Source: Cytophagales bacterium | Lineage (GTDB): Bacteria; Bacteroidota; Bacteroidia; Cytophagales; Spirosomataceae | Length of the DNA stretch: 64,000 nucleotides | Direction: 5' to 3' | Assembly (NCBI GenBank): GCA_013298125.1 | Contig: JAAFJP010000003.1 | Location: 124,001 to 188,000, forward strand | Shown: piece after piece, positions 1-8,502 of the stretch | Layout: each line of letters begins with the position of its first letter | Position numbering within the stretch: the first letter of the stretch is position 1 | Notes under the pieces: generated by a model | Database searches by the model: none | Told to the model about the DNA's origin: nothing | What the model saw: the letters and a program-made list of their open reading frames with translations, nothing else | Made by a program: the position numbers and the translations under genes

Positions 1-1407
1 TGTCTTTGAAATCGTTATCCCTATGTACAGAAGCGTATTTACGAAAGCGAAAATCACATCGTCAATCATTTCTGAACCAAATTTATAAGTCATCAAAATA
101 CCGACGAGAACATACGCAGGTATTGCCCATTTGATGATAATTACCTTCAAACCACCCAGAAGTACATCTCCTGGTTTATTAATGGGTGAATTTCTAAAAA
201 TCCAAGCCGCTTTCCAATCGTCAGAATAGAAAATTTGTTGGCTCACTAAATAAATACAAAAACTGGTGTAGTACAAAACCATCCACCTATTAAATCCTGA
301 GTCCCCATTATTTGAGAACATCTGGAAAATATAATAGATTATTAATCCAAAAATGGGATAGGCTCTGATTTTAAACTTGCGGTCTCGATTGGTGATTTGC
401 CAAACGAAAGTAAAGGCAGCATTTTCAAGTGAACCTTTGGTAATTTTATTCGATAAAAAAGATAGAAAATTGCTATTTTGAGAGGGTTGAACTTGTTTTT
501 CTATTTTTTCGGGAGTTCCATATTCTGATAAACTTTTAGCAAACAGAGGGGCTAAATATTTATTCATCAAAAATAAACTCAAAAACGGGACGGTAAAAAT
601 TAAGGTAATGAATACTAAAAATGGCGTTTCAAAATGGTGATTTACAACGACTTCCATCAAACCTGCAAACCATGCAGGAGGTGTAAAATAATGCCACCAA
701 GTAATATGGATTTCTTGCGATTTAAAAATATTTGAAACAAATCTTATCCCAATTTGATAACCCACCATCAGAGAAATGGTAAAGAAGATTTGGGCATATC
801 CGATGATGTCTTTGAGCCTTTCGCCACTTACTATTTTTGTCAATAAAAGATACAAAATTCCAGTTAGAAAAATAGTAATCAGGCAAAGCAAAATCACACT
901 GATAAAATAGACTAAACCTGCCAAAAAGCCCAATTCAATGATGGTAAAGACAATCGACCCCAAAGAATTGGTTAAGGTAATAGTGATAATAAAAACTGAA
1001 ATATGAATCAAACGAGCCATCCAAATAACCTTACTTTCGACGGGGCGAGGAATGAGGATGATATTATCGGTTGTGTCAAAAAGCACTTCAATAAAATCTG
1101 AAATCATATTGAAGGCAATCATAAACATAATAAATGAGAAATTGTAGAGGTAGAGATTGTAGGCAGTTTTTTCAAAAAACAAAAGCATTGCCCCAAAAAG
1201 AAAGCTAAAAAAAACTTGAAATCCCAAGGATTTTACGAAGGTATTTTCTTCCTCTTTTTGCGTATTTTTTTGATGGAGAGAATGCGGTCTTCGATTTTCC
1301 ATCATCATTTTTACCTCTACGATAGAGCGAAGCGAAGGAAAATCAACTTTCAATAGCCTAAAAAGCCATTGAAGATTATCGACAAGAAATAATACAAATT
1401 TAGTCAT
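1..1407 (-). CDS. ABC-2 type transporter permease (partial, 3' end outside window)
   Basis: The frame is open from an ATG at 1407 to the left edge, giving at least 469 codons without a stop. The translation is a cytoplasmic N-terminus of about 70 charged residues followed by several hydrophobic segments, as expected for an ABC-2 exporter permease. Its start lies 14 bases after the stop of the ATPase gene at 1422-2210 on the same strand, so the two are very probably one operon and one transporter. The substrate cannot be read from the sequence. The C-terminus is missing, so the membrane-segment count is incomplete. Confidence 0.75.
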   Translation of the reverse strand, partial: MTKFVLFLVDNLQWLFRLLKVDFPSLRSIVEVKMMMENRRPHSLHQKNTQKEEENTFVKSLGFQVFFSFLFGAMLLFFEKTAYNLYLYNFSFIMFMIAFNMISDFIEVLFDTTDNIILIPRPVESKVIWMARLIHISVFIITITLTNSLGSIVFTIIELGFLAGLVYFISVILLCLITIFLTGILYLLLTKIVSGERLKDIIGYAQIFFTISLMVGYQIGIRFVSNIFKSQEIHITWWHYFTPPAWFAGLMEVVVNHHFETPFLVFITLIFTVPFLSLFLMNKYLAPLFAKSLSEYGTPEKIEKQVQPSQNSNFLSFLSNKITKGSLENAAFTFVWQITNRDRKFKIRAYPIFGLIIYYIFQMFSNNGDSGFNRWMVLYYTSFCIYLVSQQIFYSDDWKAAWIFRNSPINKPGDVLLGGLKVIIIKWAIPAYVLVGILMTYKFGSEMIDDVIFAFVNTLLYIGITISKT

Positions 1408-1421
1408 GATTCATAGGTGTT

Positions 1422-2210
1422 TTAATTGGAAGAAAGCACTGAAACAAATTCATTTGAAAGGGTTTGGTCTTCTTCGCTATTACCCGTCAAATTGCTAAAA
1501 ATACCTTCTAATGATAGTGAAGAGGCATTTTCTTTTAATTCTGTGAATGTTCCATCTGCCACGACTTGCCCTTTATTGATGATAACGATACGGTCTGAAA
1601 GTTTCTCAACGACTTCCATAATGTGTGAAGAATAAATGATAGTTTTGCCAGCCTCTTTAAGTTTTGCCAAAATTTCTTTTACCAAAATCACAGCATTAGC
1701 ATCTAAACCCGAAAGCGGTTCGTCCAAAAAAATGATTTCTGGATTGTGTATCATCCCCGCAACTAACAATACTTTTTGCCTCATTCCTTTTGAAAAAGTA
1801 TTCATCCGTTTATTCACGACTTCTTTTAAACCTAAGATTGAAAGTAATTCGATTGCACGTTTTTGGATGGTCAAATCGTCCATTTGATACAGCCTGCCTA
1901 TAAAAAGTAGGTATTCCATTGGAGTAAGCACTTCGTAAAGCATGGCATTTTCGGGTACGTAGCCAATCCTTTTTTTGATTTCCATGGCATCCTTCCGAAC
2001 GTCAAAACCCAACACGGAAACATCGCCTCCGAAGCCTTCTAACATTCCGATAAGTATTTTGAGTGTTGTGCTTTTACCAGCACCGTTCGGACCGATATAG
2101 CCTGTGATTTGTCCTGCGTAAAATTCTAAATTGATGTCATTCAAGACTACCGTAGAATCATAAACCTTTACAAGATTTTTGATGGTTATTACGGGTGTAA
2201 GATTTTCCAT
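1422..2210 (-). CDS. ABC transporter ATP-binding protein
   Basis: About 262 residues. It has a complete nucleotide-binding domain: Walker A GPNGAGKS, signature FSKGMRQK, Walker B IIFLDEPLSGLD and the switch histidine in YSSHIMEV. The layout matches the multidrug/Nod-type exporter ATPases (CcmA-like) that pair with ABC-2 permeases, and such a permease follows 14 bases downstream. The frame is open further upstream to 2306, but that extension encodes a hydrophobic stretch foreign to the family. The ATG at 2210 (MENLTPVITIKNLVK) puts the first beta strand where the family has it, so that start was chosen. The C-terminal 40 residues are poorly conserved. The cargo is unknown. Confidence 0.85.
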   Translation of the reverse strand: MENLTPVITIKNLVKVYDSTVVLNDINLEFYAGQITGYIGPNGAGKSTTLKILIGMLEGFGGDVSVLGFDVRKDAMEIKKRIGYVPENAMLYEVLTPMEYLLFIGRLYQMDDLTIQKRAIELLSILGLKEVVNKRMNTFSKGMRQKVLLVAGMIHNPEIIFLDEPLSGLDANAVILVKEILAKLKEAGKTIIYSSHIMEVVEKLSDRIVIINKGQVVADGTFTELKENASSLSLEGIFSNLTGNSEEDQTLSNEFVSVLSSN

Positions 2211-2321
2211 TTGTGTTTTGGGGTAAAATTGTAACGAGTTAATGTACAAACATAGAAAAACAAAAACGAATAAGCAAAAAATCTTATATAGAACAGTATA
2301 GAACAATTCATGAAAATCTTA

Positions 2322-2329
2322 TACTTTTG
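2322..2329 (+). promoter_or_regulatory. Candidate Bacteroidota -7 element for xylB
   Basis: TACTTTTG matches the Bacteroidota sigma consensus TAnnTTTG and lies 26 bases before the xylB ATG. No good TTG at the -33 position was found, so the call is tentative. Confidence 0.35.
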
Positions 2330-2354
2330 TCTAAAATAATCAAATCAAAACTTT

Positions 2355-3839
2355 ATGTTATTATTAGGCTTAGACTTAGGCACATCTTCAATCAAAGCAT
2401 CAGTTGTGGATGGCTCAACGGGCAAATTAGTTGCCTCGGCACAATATCCAGAAATTGAAAATACCATCTCGTCACCTCAATTGGGATGGGCAGAACAAGA
2501 CCCCGAAATGTGGTGGGATTGCATTCAGAAGGCTATTTTGAAGTGTAACGCTACTCAAAAATATAATCCAAAAGATATTCAAGCCATCGGTATTTCTTAC
2601 CAAATGCACGGTTCGGTGATGATTGACCGTGATTTGAGAGTGCTTCGCCCTTCTATCATTTGGTGTGATAGTCGTGCGGTGGAGATTGGCAAAAAAGCCT
2701 TTGAAGCTATCGGAGAAGAACAATGTCTTTCGCATTTATTAAACTCTCCTGGCAATTTTACTGCTTCAAAATTGGCTTGGGTCAAAGAAAATGAGCCAAG
2801 AATCTACGGTTCTGTCTATAAAATCATGTTGCCTGGGGATTATATCTCAATGCAAATGACAGGCGAAATCACTACCTCAAATTCAGCATTATCAGAAGGT
2901 ATTTTTTGGGATTTCAAGACCAACGCTGTGTCCGAAGATGTGATGAAATATTATGGATTTACTTCAAATATTCTTCCAGAAATTCGTCCTGTTTTCTCAA
3001 ATCATGGTGGATTGAAAAGCTCAATTGCTGATAGTTTAGGATTGAGTTCGGGCATACCCGTAACGTACAAGGCGGGTGACCAACCTAATAATGCACTGTC
3101 TCTAAATGTGTTAGACCCTGGGGAGTTTGCAGCTACGGCTGGAACTTCGGGTGTAATTTATTCAGTCTCCGACCAAGTGAGTTATGACCCAAAATCTCGG
3201 GTAAATACCTTTGCACACGTCAATCACCAAATGAATAATGAAAATCGTTTGGGAACTTTATTGTGCATCAACGGAACAGGGATTTTGAATCGGTGGGTGC
3301 GTGATAACATTGCGGGAGGTATGAATTACCAAACCATGAATAAAGTTGCCTCAAAAATTGCAGAAGGTTCAGAAGGATTTAAAGTTTTGCCTTTTGGAAA
3401 TGGTGCAGAGCGGGTTTTGGAGAATAAAACCGTAAGCTCAACTTTGCACGGCATAAATTTTAATATTCATACCAACGCCCACATTATTCGTGCGGCACAA
3501 GAGGGAATCGCTTTTTCTTTGAAATATGGCATGGATATTATGGCTGAAAACGGGACTTCGCCCTCGGTGATTCGTGCTGGAAAAGCCAATATGTTTTTGA
3601 GTGATATTTTCTCTCAAACTCTCGTGAATGTCACGGGCGTGAGTGTAGAGCTATACGACACTGACGGAGCAAAAGGGGCAGCATTAGGGGCTGGAATTGG
3701 AAATCAATATTTCAGTACACCAAAAGAGGCCTTTGTGAATATGGAAAAAATTGGACTTATCGAACCAAATGCTTCAAAATTAAGTAATTACCAAGAAATT
3801 TATGCCGAGTGGAAGGCGTATTTAATGACGAAATTGTAA
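2355..3839 (+). CDS. xylB: Xylulokinase
   Basis: 494 residues, the normal length for FGGY-family xylulokinases. It phosphorylates D-xylulose to xylulose 5-phosphate in the cytoplasm, feeding the pentose phosphate pathway. The N-terminal phosphate-binding loop GLDLGTSSIKASVVD is intact. The family's substrate-binding QMHGSV and the ATP-domain segments TAGTSGVIY and GAALGAGIG are visible, and the C-terminal actin-like fold is complete. No xylose isomerase or transporter lies nearby, so it stands alone between the divergent ABC exporter and uppP. A related FGGY kinase such as gluconokinase is less likely given the motif set. Confidence 0.9.
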   Translation: MLLLGLDLGTSSIKASVVDGSTGKLVASAQYPEIENTISSPQLGWAEQDPEMWWDCIQKAILKCNATQKYNPKDIQAIGISYQMHGSVMIDRDLRVLRPSIIWCDSRAVEIGKKAFEAIGEEQCLSHLLNSPGNFTASKLAWVKENEPRIYGSVYKIMLPGDYISMQMTGEITTSNSALSEGIFWDFKTNAVSEDVMKYYGFTSNILPEIRPVFSNHGGLKSSIADSLGLSSGIPVTYKAGDQPNNALSLNVLDPGEFAATAGTSGVIYSVSDQVSYDPKSRVNTFAHVNHQMNNENRLGTLLCINGTGILNRWVRDNIAGGMNYQTMNKVASKIAEGSEGFKVLPFGNGAERVLENKTVSSTLHGINFNIHTNAHIIRAAQEGIAFSLKYGMDIMAENGTSPSVIRAGKANMFLSDIFSQTLVNVTGVSVELYDTDGAKGAALGAGIGNQYFSTPKEAFVNMEKIGLIEPNASKLSNYQEIYAEWKAYLMTKL

Positions 3840-3842
3840 AAA

Positions 3843-3895
3843 GTACCACAGGCTTTAGTCTGTACTCCGACAAAACAGACTGAAGTCTGTGGTAC
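3843..3895. repeat. Palindromic intergenic element, ACTCC loop (copy A)
   Basis: Arms at 3843-3863 and 3875-3895 are 21 bases each and complementary except for two positions that would be G-U pairs in RNA. The 11-base loop contains ACTCC. There is no T-run directly after the stem, so it is not a typical terminator, although it could stop xylB transcripts. It resembles elements B (39069-39124) and C (54460-54529) in design but not in arm sequence. Confidence 0.8.
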
Positions 3896-3970
3896 AAAAA
3901 ATAGCCATTATTTAAAATAGTGGCTATTTTTGTGTTTCAAATAAAGTATTCAAGCAAATCTTACCCCAAA

Positions 3971-4768
3971 ATGACCATTATCCAAGCCATTCTCCTTGCC
4001 ATTATCGAAGGAATTACTGAGTTTTTACCTATTTCGTCCACAGGACATATGATTCTGTTTTCATCGTTTGCTGGCATTGCTTCTGATTCTTTTGTGAAAT
4101 TGTTTACGGTAGCCATTCAATTAGGAGCGATTTTGTCTGTGATTGTACTGTATTTCAAACGTTTCTTTAAGTCTTTGGATTTTTATTTCAAATTGTTAGC
4201 CGCATTCATCCCAGCAGTAATTTTCGGTTTGTTATTGAGTGACAAAATTGATGAATTATTAGAAAATCCAATGGGTGTAGCTATTTCTTTGGTTATTGGA
4301 GGTATCATTTTATTGTTTGTTGATAAATGGTTCGCTCAGAATAATGCTATTGATAATTCGGATGATATTCCATATCTGACAGCTATAAAAATAGGCTTGT
4401 TTCAATGTATCGCCATGATTCCAGGAGTTTCTCGTTCGGGTGCAAGTATTGTAGGGGGTATGACACAAGGCGTAAGTCGCAAGGCAGCGGCGGAATTTTC
4501 GTTCTTTTTGGCTGTTCCAACAATGTTTGCCGCAACAGCAAAAAAGTTGTATGATTTCTACAAAACAGGCGAAACGTTAAACTCAGAACAAATCAAATTG
4601 TTAGTAATTGGAAACGTAGTTGCCTTTATCGTAGCCATGTTAGCCATTAAATTTTTCATTGATTTCTTAGCAAAATATGGCTTTAAAGTCTTTGGTATTT
4701 ATAGAATTGTGGTTGGATTAATCATTATAGTTTTGTTGATGACAGGAACGAAAATGAGTATCGTTTAA
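3971..4768 (+). CDS. uppP: Undecaprenyl-diphosphatase (UppP/BacA)
   Basis: 265 residues with about eight hydrophobic segments. It removes one phosphate from undecaprenyl diphosphate at the inner membrane, recycling the lipid carrier used for peptidoglycan and surface polysaccharide. Both active-site signatures are present: [15 protein letters not shown] near the N-terminus and [14 protein letters not shown] in the middle. The frame is open to 3920, but the ATG at 3971 ([14 protein letters not shown]) is the family's usual start. It is followed by truB and ribF on the same strand. In many Bacteroidota this block directly follows ftsX and the DUF3098 gene, which here are 35 kb away. Confidence 0.93.
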   Translation: MTIIQAILLAIIEGITEFLPISSTGHMILFSSFAGIASDSFVKLFTVAIQLGAILSVIVLYFKRFFKSLDFYFKLLAAFIPAVIFGLLLSDKIDELLENPMGVAISLVIGGIILLFVDKWFAQNNAIDNSDDIPYLTAIKIGLFQCIAMIPGVSRSGASIVGGMTQGVSRKAAAEFSFFLAVPTMFAATAKKLYDFYKTGETLNSEQIKLLVIGNVVAFIVAMLAIKFFIDFLAKYGFKVFGIYRIVVGLIIIVLLMTGTKMSIV

Positions 4769-4829
4769 CAAAATAGAAACACTTTTAATTCGCCGTTTGC
4801 CAGAAGCTAATAGCCAAAAGCCATAAAAT

Positions 4830-5516
4830 ATGGACCCAAACCAACCGCCACCAGACCTTGGCGAAGTTATATTGATTGATAAACCACTCACTTGGACTTC
4901 TTTTGACGTTACCAAGAAGTTAAAATTTGCAGGTAAATTCAAGAAAATTGGTCATGCAGGTACACTCGACCCGCTCGCAACAGGTTTGCTTATCTTGTGT
5001 ACAGGTAAAATGACCAAACAAATTGACCAATACCAAGCTCAAGAAAAAGAATATTCTGGAACATTAGTTCTTGGAAAAACAACACCTTCTGTCGATTTAG
5101 AAACCGAATTTGATGCAGAATTTCCAATTGAACATATTACGAACGAAGTCATTGAAAATGCTTTAAATACGCTAAGGGGCAATATTTTACAAATCCCACC
5201 GATTTATTCAGCGATTCAGGTCAATGGGAAAAGGTTGTATGAATTGGCTCGGAAAGGAATTAAAGATGCAGATATTGTGATAAAATCAAGAGAGGTTGAA
5301 ATCAAGAAATTTGAGGTTGATGCTACCAATTTTCCTGAACTTAGTTTCTCAATCATCTGTTCAAAAGGAACTTACATCAGAAGTTTAGTCCGAGATTTTG
5401 GAACTGCCTGCGGCTCAGGTGCATACATGAGTTCACTGAGAAGAGAGCGAATAGGAGAATTTAATGTAAAAAATGCCTTAACAATTGAACAGTTTATAGA
5501 AACAAGAAAAGTGTAG
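4830..5516 (+). CDS. truB: tRNA pseudouridine(55) synthase TruB
   Basis: 228 residues, the short form usual in Bacteroidota. It isomerises U55 in the T-loop of tRNAs. The catalytic aspartate sits in GHAGTLDPLATGLL near residue 43. The family segments PPIYSAIQVNGKRLYELAR and GTYIRSLVRDFG follow in the right order. The C-terminal PUA domain of enterobacterial TruB is absent, as expected for short forms. It lies 61 bases after uppP and 56 bases before ribF on the same strand, a common Bacteroidota order, so co-transcription is likely. Confidence 0.93.
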   Translation: MDPNQPPPDLGEVILIDKPLTWTSFDVTKKLKFAGKFKKIGHAGTLDPLATGLLILCTGKMTKQIDQYQAQEKEYSGTLVLGKTTPSVDLETEFDAEFPIEHITNEVIENALNTLRGNILQIPPIYSAIQVNGKRLYELARKGIKDADIVIKSREVEIKKFEVDATNFPELSFSIICSKGTYIRSLVRDFGTACGSGAYMSSLRRERIGEFNVKNALTIEQFIETRKV

Positions 5517-5572
5517 GTTTTAGAAGAAAAACTTGGTGTCTTTGTGCCTTCGTGGCAAAAATCAGAATTATA

Positions 5573-6496
5573 ATGAACGTATATTACGGAATACAAGAAT
5601 TTCAGAAATTAGAAAATGCAGTCGTAACCAGTGGAACTTTTGATGGTGTACATTTGGGACATCGTAAAATTCTAAACAGACTCAACGAAATAGCTCAACA
5701 AAATAAGGGCGAAAGTGTAGTTATCTCATTTTATCCACATCCCAGAAGTGTTATTTCTCCTGATAATCAGATAGTTAAATTACTTTCAACTCTTGATGAA
5801 AAGATAGAATTATTAGAAGATGCTGGGGTAAATAATCTTCTCATTATTCCTTTCACAAGAGAATTTTCAGAACTTTCTTCCGAAGATTTTATTCAAAAAA
5901 TACTAATTCAGACCATTGGCACTAAAACTTTGGTAATTGGCTATGACCACCGTTTTGGCAAAAACCGAGAAGGAGGCTTTGAGTATTTGAAGGAAAACCA
6001 ACAAAATTATGGATTTGAAGTTGAAGAAATTTCACGACAAGATATTGAAAATGTGGGAGTTAGCTCTTCAAAAATCAGAAAGGCTTTACAAGATGGAGAT
6101 GTTCCTTCGGCAGCACATTTTTTAGGACGAAATTACTCACTTTCAGGTGTTATTGTAAAAGGAAAGCAATTAGGTCGAACCATTGGATTTCCAACTGCCA
6201 ATATTCAAGTTCGTGAAATTGCGAAATTGATTCCTTCACAAGGCGTTTATGCGGTAAATGTTTATTACAAAAACGAAGCCTTTGGTGGAATGTTAAACAT
6301 CGGAAATCGCCCAACTGTTGACGGAACTTTTCAGACAATTGAAGTTAATATTTTTGATTTTGAGAAAGAAATTTATGGTGAAAACTTAACTGTAGAGTTT
6401 CTTCAAAAAATTCGTAATGAACAGAAATTCAATGGATTGGATGAGTTAAAGGGGCAAATTTTTAAAGATAAAGAGACTTGTTTAGGGATAATATAG
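5573..6496 (+). CDS. ribF: Bifunctional riboflavin kinase / FAD synthetase
   Basis: 307 residues. It phosphorylates riboflavin to FMN and adenylylates FMN to FAD. The N-terminal nucleotidyltransferase half carries GTFDGVHLGHRKIL and GYDHRFGKNREGG. The C-terminal flavokinase half carries GRTIGFPTANI and GMLNIGNRPTV. The frame is open from 5552, but the ATG at 5573 (MNVYYGIQEF) fits the family and avoids an upstream stretch, CTTTGTGCCTTCGTGGCAAA, that looks like a dispersed Bacteroidota repeat. It is the third gene of the uppP-truB-ribF run. Confidence 0.93.
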   Translation: MNVYYGIQEFQKLENAVVTSGTFDGVHLGHRKILNRLNEIAQQNKGESVVISFYPHPRSVISPDNQIVKLLSTLDEKIELLEDAGVNNLLIIPFTREFSELSSEDFIQKILIQTIGTKTLVIGYDHRFGKNREGGFEYLKENQQNYGFEVEEISRQDIENVGVSSSKIRKALQDGDVPSAAHFLGRNYSLSGVIVKGKQLGRTIGFPTANIQVREIAKLIPSQGVYAVNVYYKNEAFGGMLNIGNRPTVDGTFQTIEVNIFDFEKEIYGENLTVEFLQKIRNEQKFNGLDELKGQIFKDKETCLGII

Positions 6497-6546
6497 GTTA
6501 CAAAATCAAAAATATTATTTATCTTAGCATAAAAAACAATTAGAAT

Positions 6547-7100
6547 ATGCTAACAACAGTCCACAGTGGCATATGGACGTATCAAAGGCTCATCGAAGAA
6601 ACTCCTTCGGAGACCAGATATGAAATCCGCAATTATCATTTAATAGATATGCCGTCCCCCAATACTAAACATCAAAGAATCGTCGGTAAAGTTTATCGTT
6701 CATTATGTCTAATTTCACTCAAATTAGGGAAGTTTTTGTTTCTCCTTTAGACGTAGTTTTTGACGAAGGAAACGTTTGTGAGCCTGATGTACTATTTATT
6801 TCCAACGAAAATAAAGAAATTATTACGAAAAAGAACATCAAGGGAGTTCCAGATTTGATGGTTGAAGTTGTATCAAAAGGCTCAGTTGTAAGAGATTATG
6901 TTGAGAAAAAGAATGACTATGAAAACTTTGGTGTAAAAGAATACTGGTTGATAGACCCATTGAATGAAACGATTATTGTTCATGCTTTGGAAGATAAAAA
7001 ATACAAAATCTTCTCGTCAGTAGAAGAACAAGGAATTGCCAAATCTAAGATTTTAGAAGGATTTGAGCTGAGTTTTGAGGAAATGTTTGGAGAGGAATAA
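6547..7100 (+). pseudogene. Uma2 family (DUF820) nuclease-like gene, frameshifted
   Basis: Two overlapping frames together make one Uma2-type protein. The first (from 6547) gives TYQRLIEETPSETRYEIRN and KHQRIVGKVYRSL. The second (frame containing 6705) continues with REVFVSPLDVVFDE, CEPDVLFIS and PDLMVEVVSKGS, then EYWLIDP, to the stop at 7100. The switch falls near 6700-6725, where the first frame runs into a short unrelated tail and stops at 6750. The summed length of about 184 residues is normal for Uma2, so a small indel is the simplest reading. The second frame keeps the PD-(D/E)XK-like core (the aspartate of EPDVLFIS and the VEVVSKGS segment). Uma2 genes are multicopy in many bacteria and their function is poorly known. 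A sequencing error is possible. Confidence 0.75.
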
Positions 7101-7136
7101 TATTTTCTGATTAAATTTTGGGCAATGTCATAATAT

Positions 7137-7175
7137 AAAAAACGGGAACTTGATAAATCAAGTTCCCGTTTTTAT
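7137..7175. terminator. Bidirectional rho-independent terminator
   Basis: Perfect 14-base arms at 7141-7154 and 7157-7170 are flanked by an A-run on the left and a T-run on the right. The structure lies between the plus-strand Uma2 gene and the minus-strand pheA and can serve both. Confidence 0.9.
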
Positions 7176-7179
7176 GTCC

Positions 7180-8256
7180 CTAAACCGTCTTCACATAACT
7201 CCCCAACCATTTAATCTCCGAGGTATGTTTTGACATAATTTTCTGGACACTTTCATCTAAGAAATATCCATCAAATTCCATCAAAAACCAGAAGTTGAAT
7301 TGTTCACCTTCTTTCACGGGACGACTTTCTATTTTTAATAAGTTAATGCCTTGATTTTCAAATTCTTGCAAGAATCTTACGAGTGTTCCAGGTTTGCCAT
7401 CTTCGGGTAATTTTGCTATGATTGTAGTCTTATCATTCTCACTTTTCTGATTGACAAAATCTTTTCCAATAATAAAAAAACGAGTACGATTTTGAGCGGA
7501 ATCTTGGATATTATCAAACAATATGGGTACATCAAAAAGCTTTGCCGCAATGTGTGAGCAAATAGCCGCTGAATCAGTCTCCTGCCCAGCCAATTTAGCC
7601 GCTTTTGAGGTTGAATCTACTTGAATAAAAAAGTCATCTTCTTTTCCTCCAAAATAATCATTCAAAAACTTTTCACATTGTCCAAAAGCAATGTCTTTTG
7701 AATAAATCCGCTTGATGTCGGATAGTTTTTCTGCCTTTGTAGCAAAGGTAAAATGTACAGAAATAGCCACCTCAGCTACGATTTTGAGGTCGGTTTCATT
7801 CAGTAAATCAATTGTTTCTTTGACAATTCCTTCTAAATTATTCTCAATCGGAACAACGCCAAATCTTGCCCGACCAGTATCAATACTTTCAAAGACTGAA
7901 CGGATATTTGGCAGTGCCAAATAATCACTCATAGCCCCAAACCTACTTTCAGCGGCTTGATGCGTAAAACTGCCTTCTGGACCTAAATAGGCTATTCTTT
8001 CAGGTAATTCAAGGTTTCTTGAAACAGCAAAAATCTCTAAATAAATCGCCTCAATGGCTGCACGATTCATTAATCCATCGCTCATTGAAGCCAACCTGTC
8101 AACAATTTGTTTCTCTCTTTCAGGACGATAAATAACGGTTTTTGTACTCTTTTTTAGTTCTCCAACGTGTTTTACAACCTCCATACGCTTATTCAAAATT
8201 TCAAGCATTTGGTTGTCGAGGGAATCTATTTGATTTCTTAATTCTTCTAATGTCAT
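7180..8256 (-). CDS. pheA: Bifunctional chorismate mutase / prephenate dehydratase
   Basis: 358 residues in three parts. Residues 1-90 are an AroQ-type chorismate mutase (LRNQIDSLDNQMLEILNKR). Residues about 95-275 are prephenate dehydratase (RIAYLGPEGSFTHQAAE, ENNLEG, SKAAKLAG and the NRTRFFIIG end). Residues about 285-358 are an ACT domain with GTLVRFLQEFENQGINLLKI and ESRP, the usual phenylalanine-binding segment, so feedback inhibition by Phe is expected. It converts chorismate through prephenate to phenylpyruvate. The ATG at 8256 is the natural start. It lies downstream of parE on the same strand, separated by 246 bases of word-repeat DNA, so co-transcription is uncertain. Confidence 0.93.
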   Translation of the reverse strand: MTLEELRNQIDSLDNQMLEILNKRMEVVKHVGELKKSTKTVIYRPEREKQIVDRLASMSDGLMNRAAIEAIYLEIFAVSRNLELPERIAYLGPEGSFTHQAAESRFGAMSDYLALPNIRSVFESIDTGRARFGVVPIENNLEGIVKETIDLLNETDLKIVAEVAISVHFTFATKAEKLSDIKRIYSKDIAFGQCEKFLNDYFGGKEDDFFIQVDSTSKAAKLAGQETDSAAICSHIAAKLFDVPILFDNIQDSAQNRTRFFIIGKDFVNQKSENDKTTIIAKLPEDGKPGTLVRFLQEFENQGINLLKIESRPVKEGEQFNFWFLMEFDGYFLDESVQKIMSKHTSEIKWLGSYVKTV

Positions 8257-8261
8257 TTTAG

Positions 8262-8500
8262 GATATAGGGATTAGGGAGTGGGTAATTAGGGATTAGGGA
8301 ATTGGGTAATTGGGGATTAGGGATTGGGAATTGGGAATTGAAGATTAAAAATAAGAACTTGCTATTTAAAATGGGTTACTTAATTTCACCTTTCAAATCA
8401 TACAAATCATTATCACAAATTCTCAATCCCTAATCTCCAATCTCCCAATCCCCAATTACCCAATCCCACAATCCCTAATCCCCTAATCTCTAATCCCCCA
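8262..8500. repeat. Inverted scrambled word repeats (GGGATTAGGG-type)
   Basis: The block at 8262-8341 is built from variants of GGGATTAGGG, GGGTAATT and GGGAATTG. The block at 8421-8500 is built from the complementary words (CCCTAATC, CCCAATTACC, CCCAATC). The arms are not exact inverted copies: the words are shuffled. The G-rich strand has many runs of three or more G and could form quadruplexes. It fills the pheA-parE gap. Confidence 0.8.
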
Positions 8501-8502
8501 AA

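Noticed and set aside
2211-2306. N-terminal extension of the ABC ATPase to 2306
   Set aside because: It encodes a hydrophobic tail not found in the family; the ATG at 2210 gives the canonical N-terminus.
8262-8500. Possible CRISPR array or telomere
   Set aside because: The words vary in length and sequence, there are no regular spacers, and the block faces its own complement; neither reading fits.
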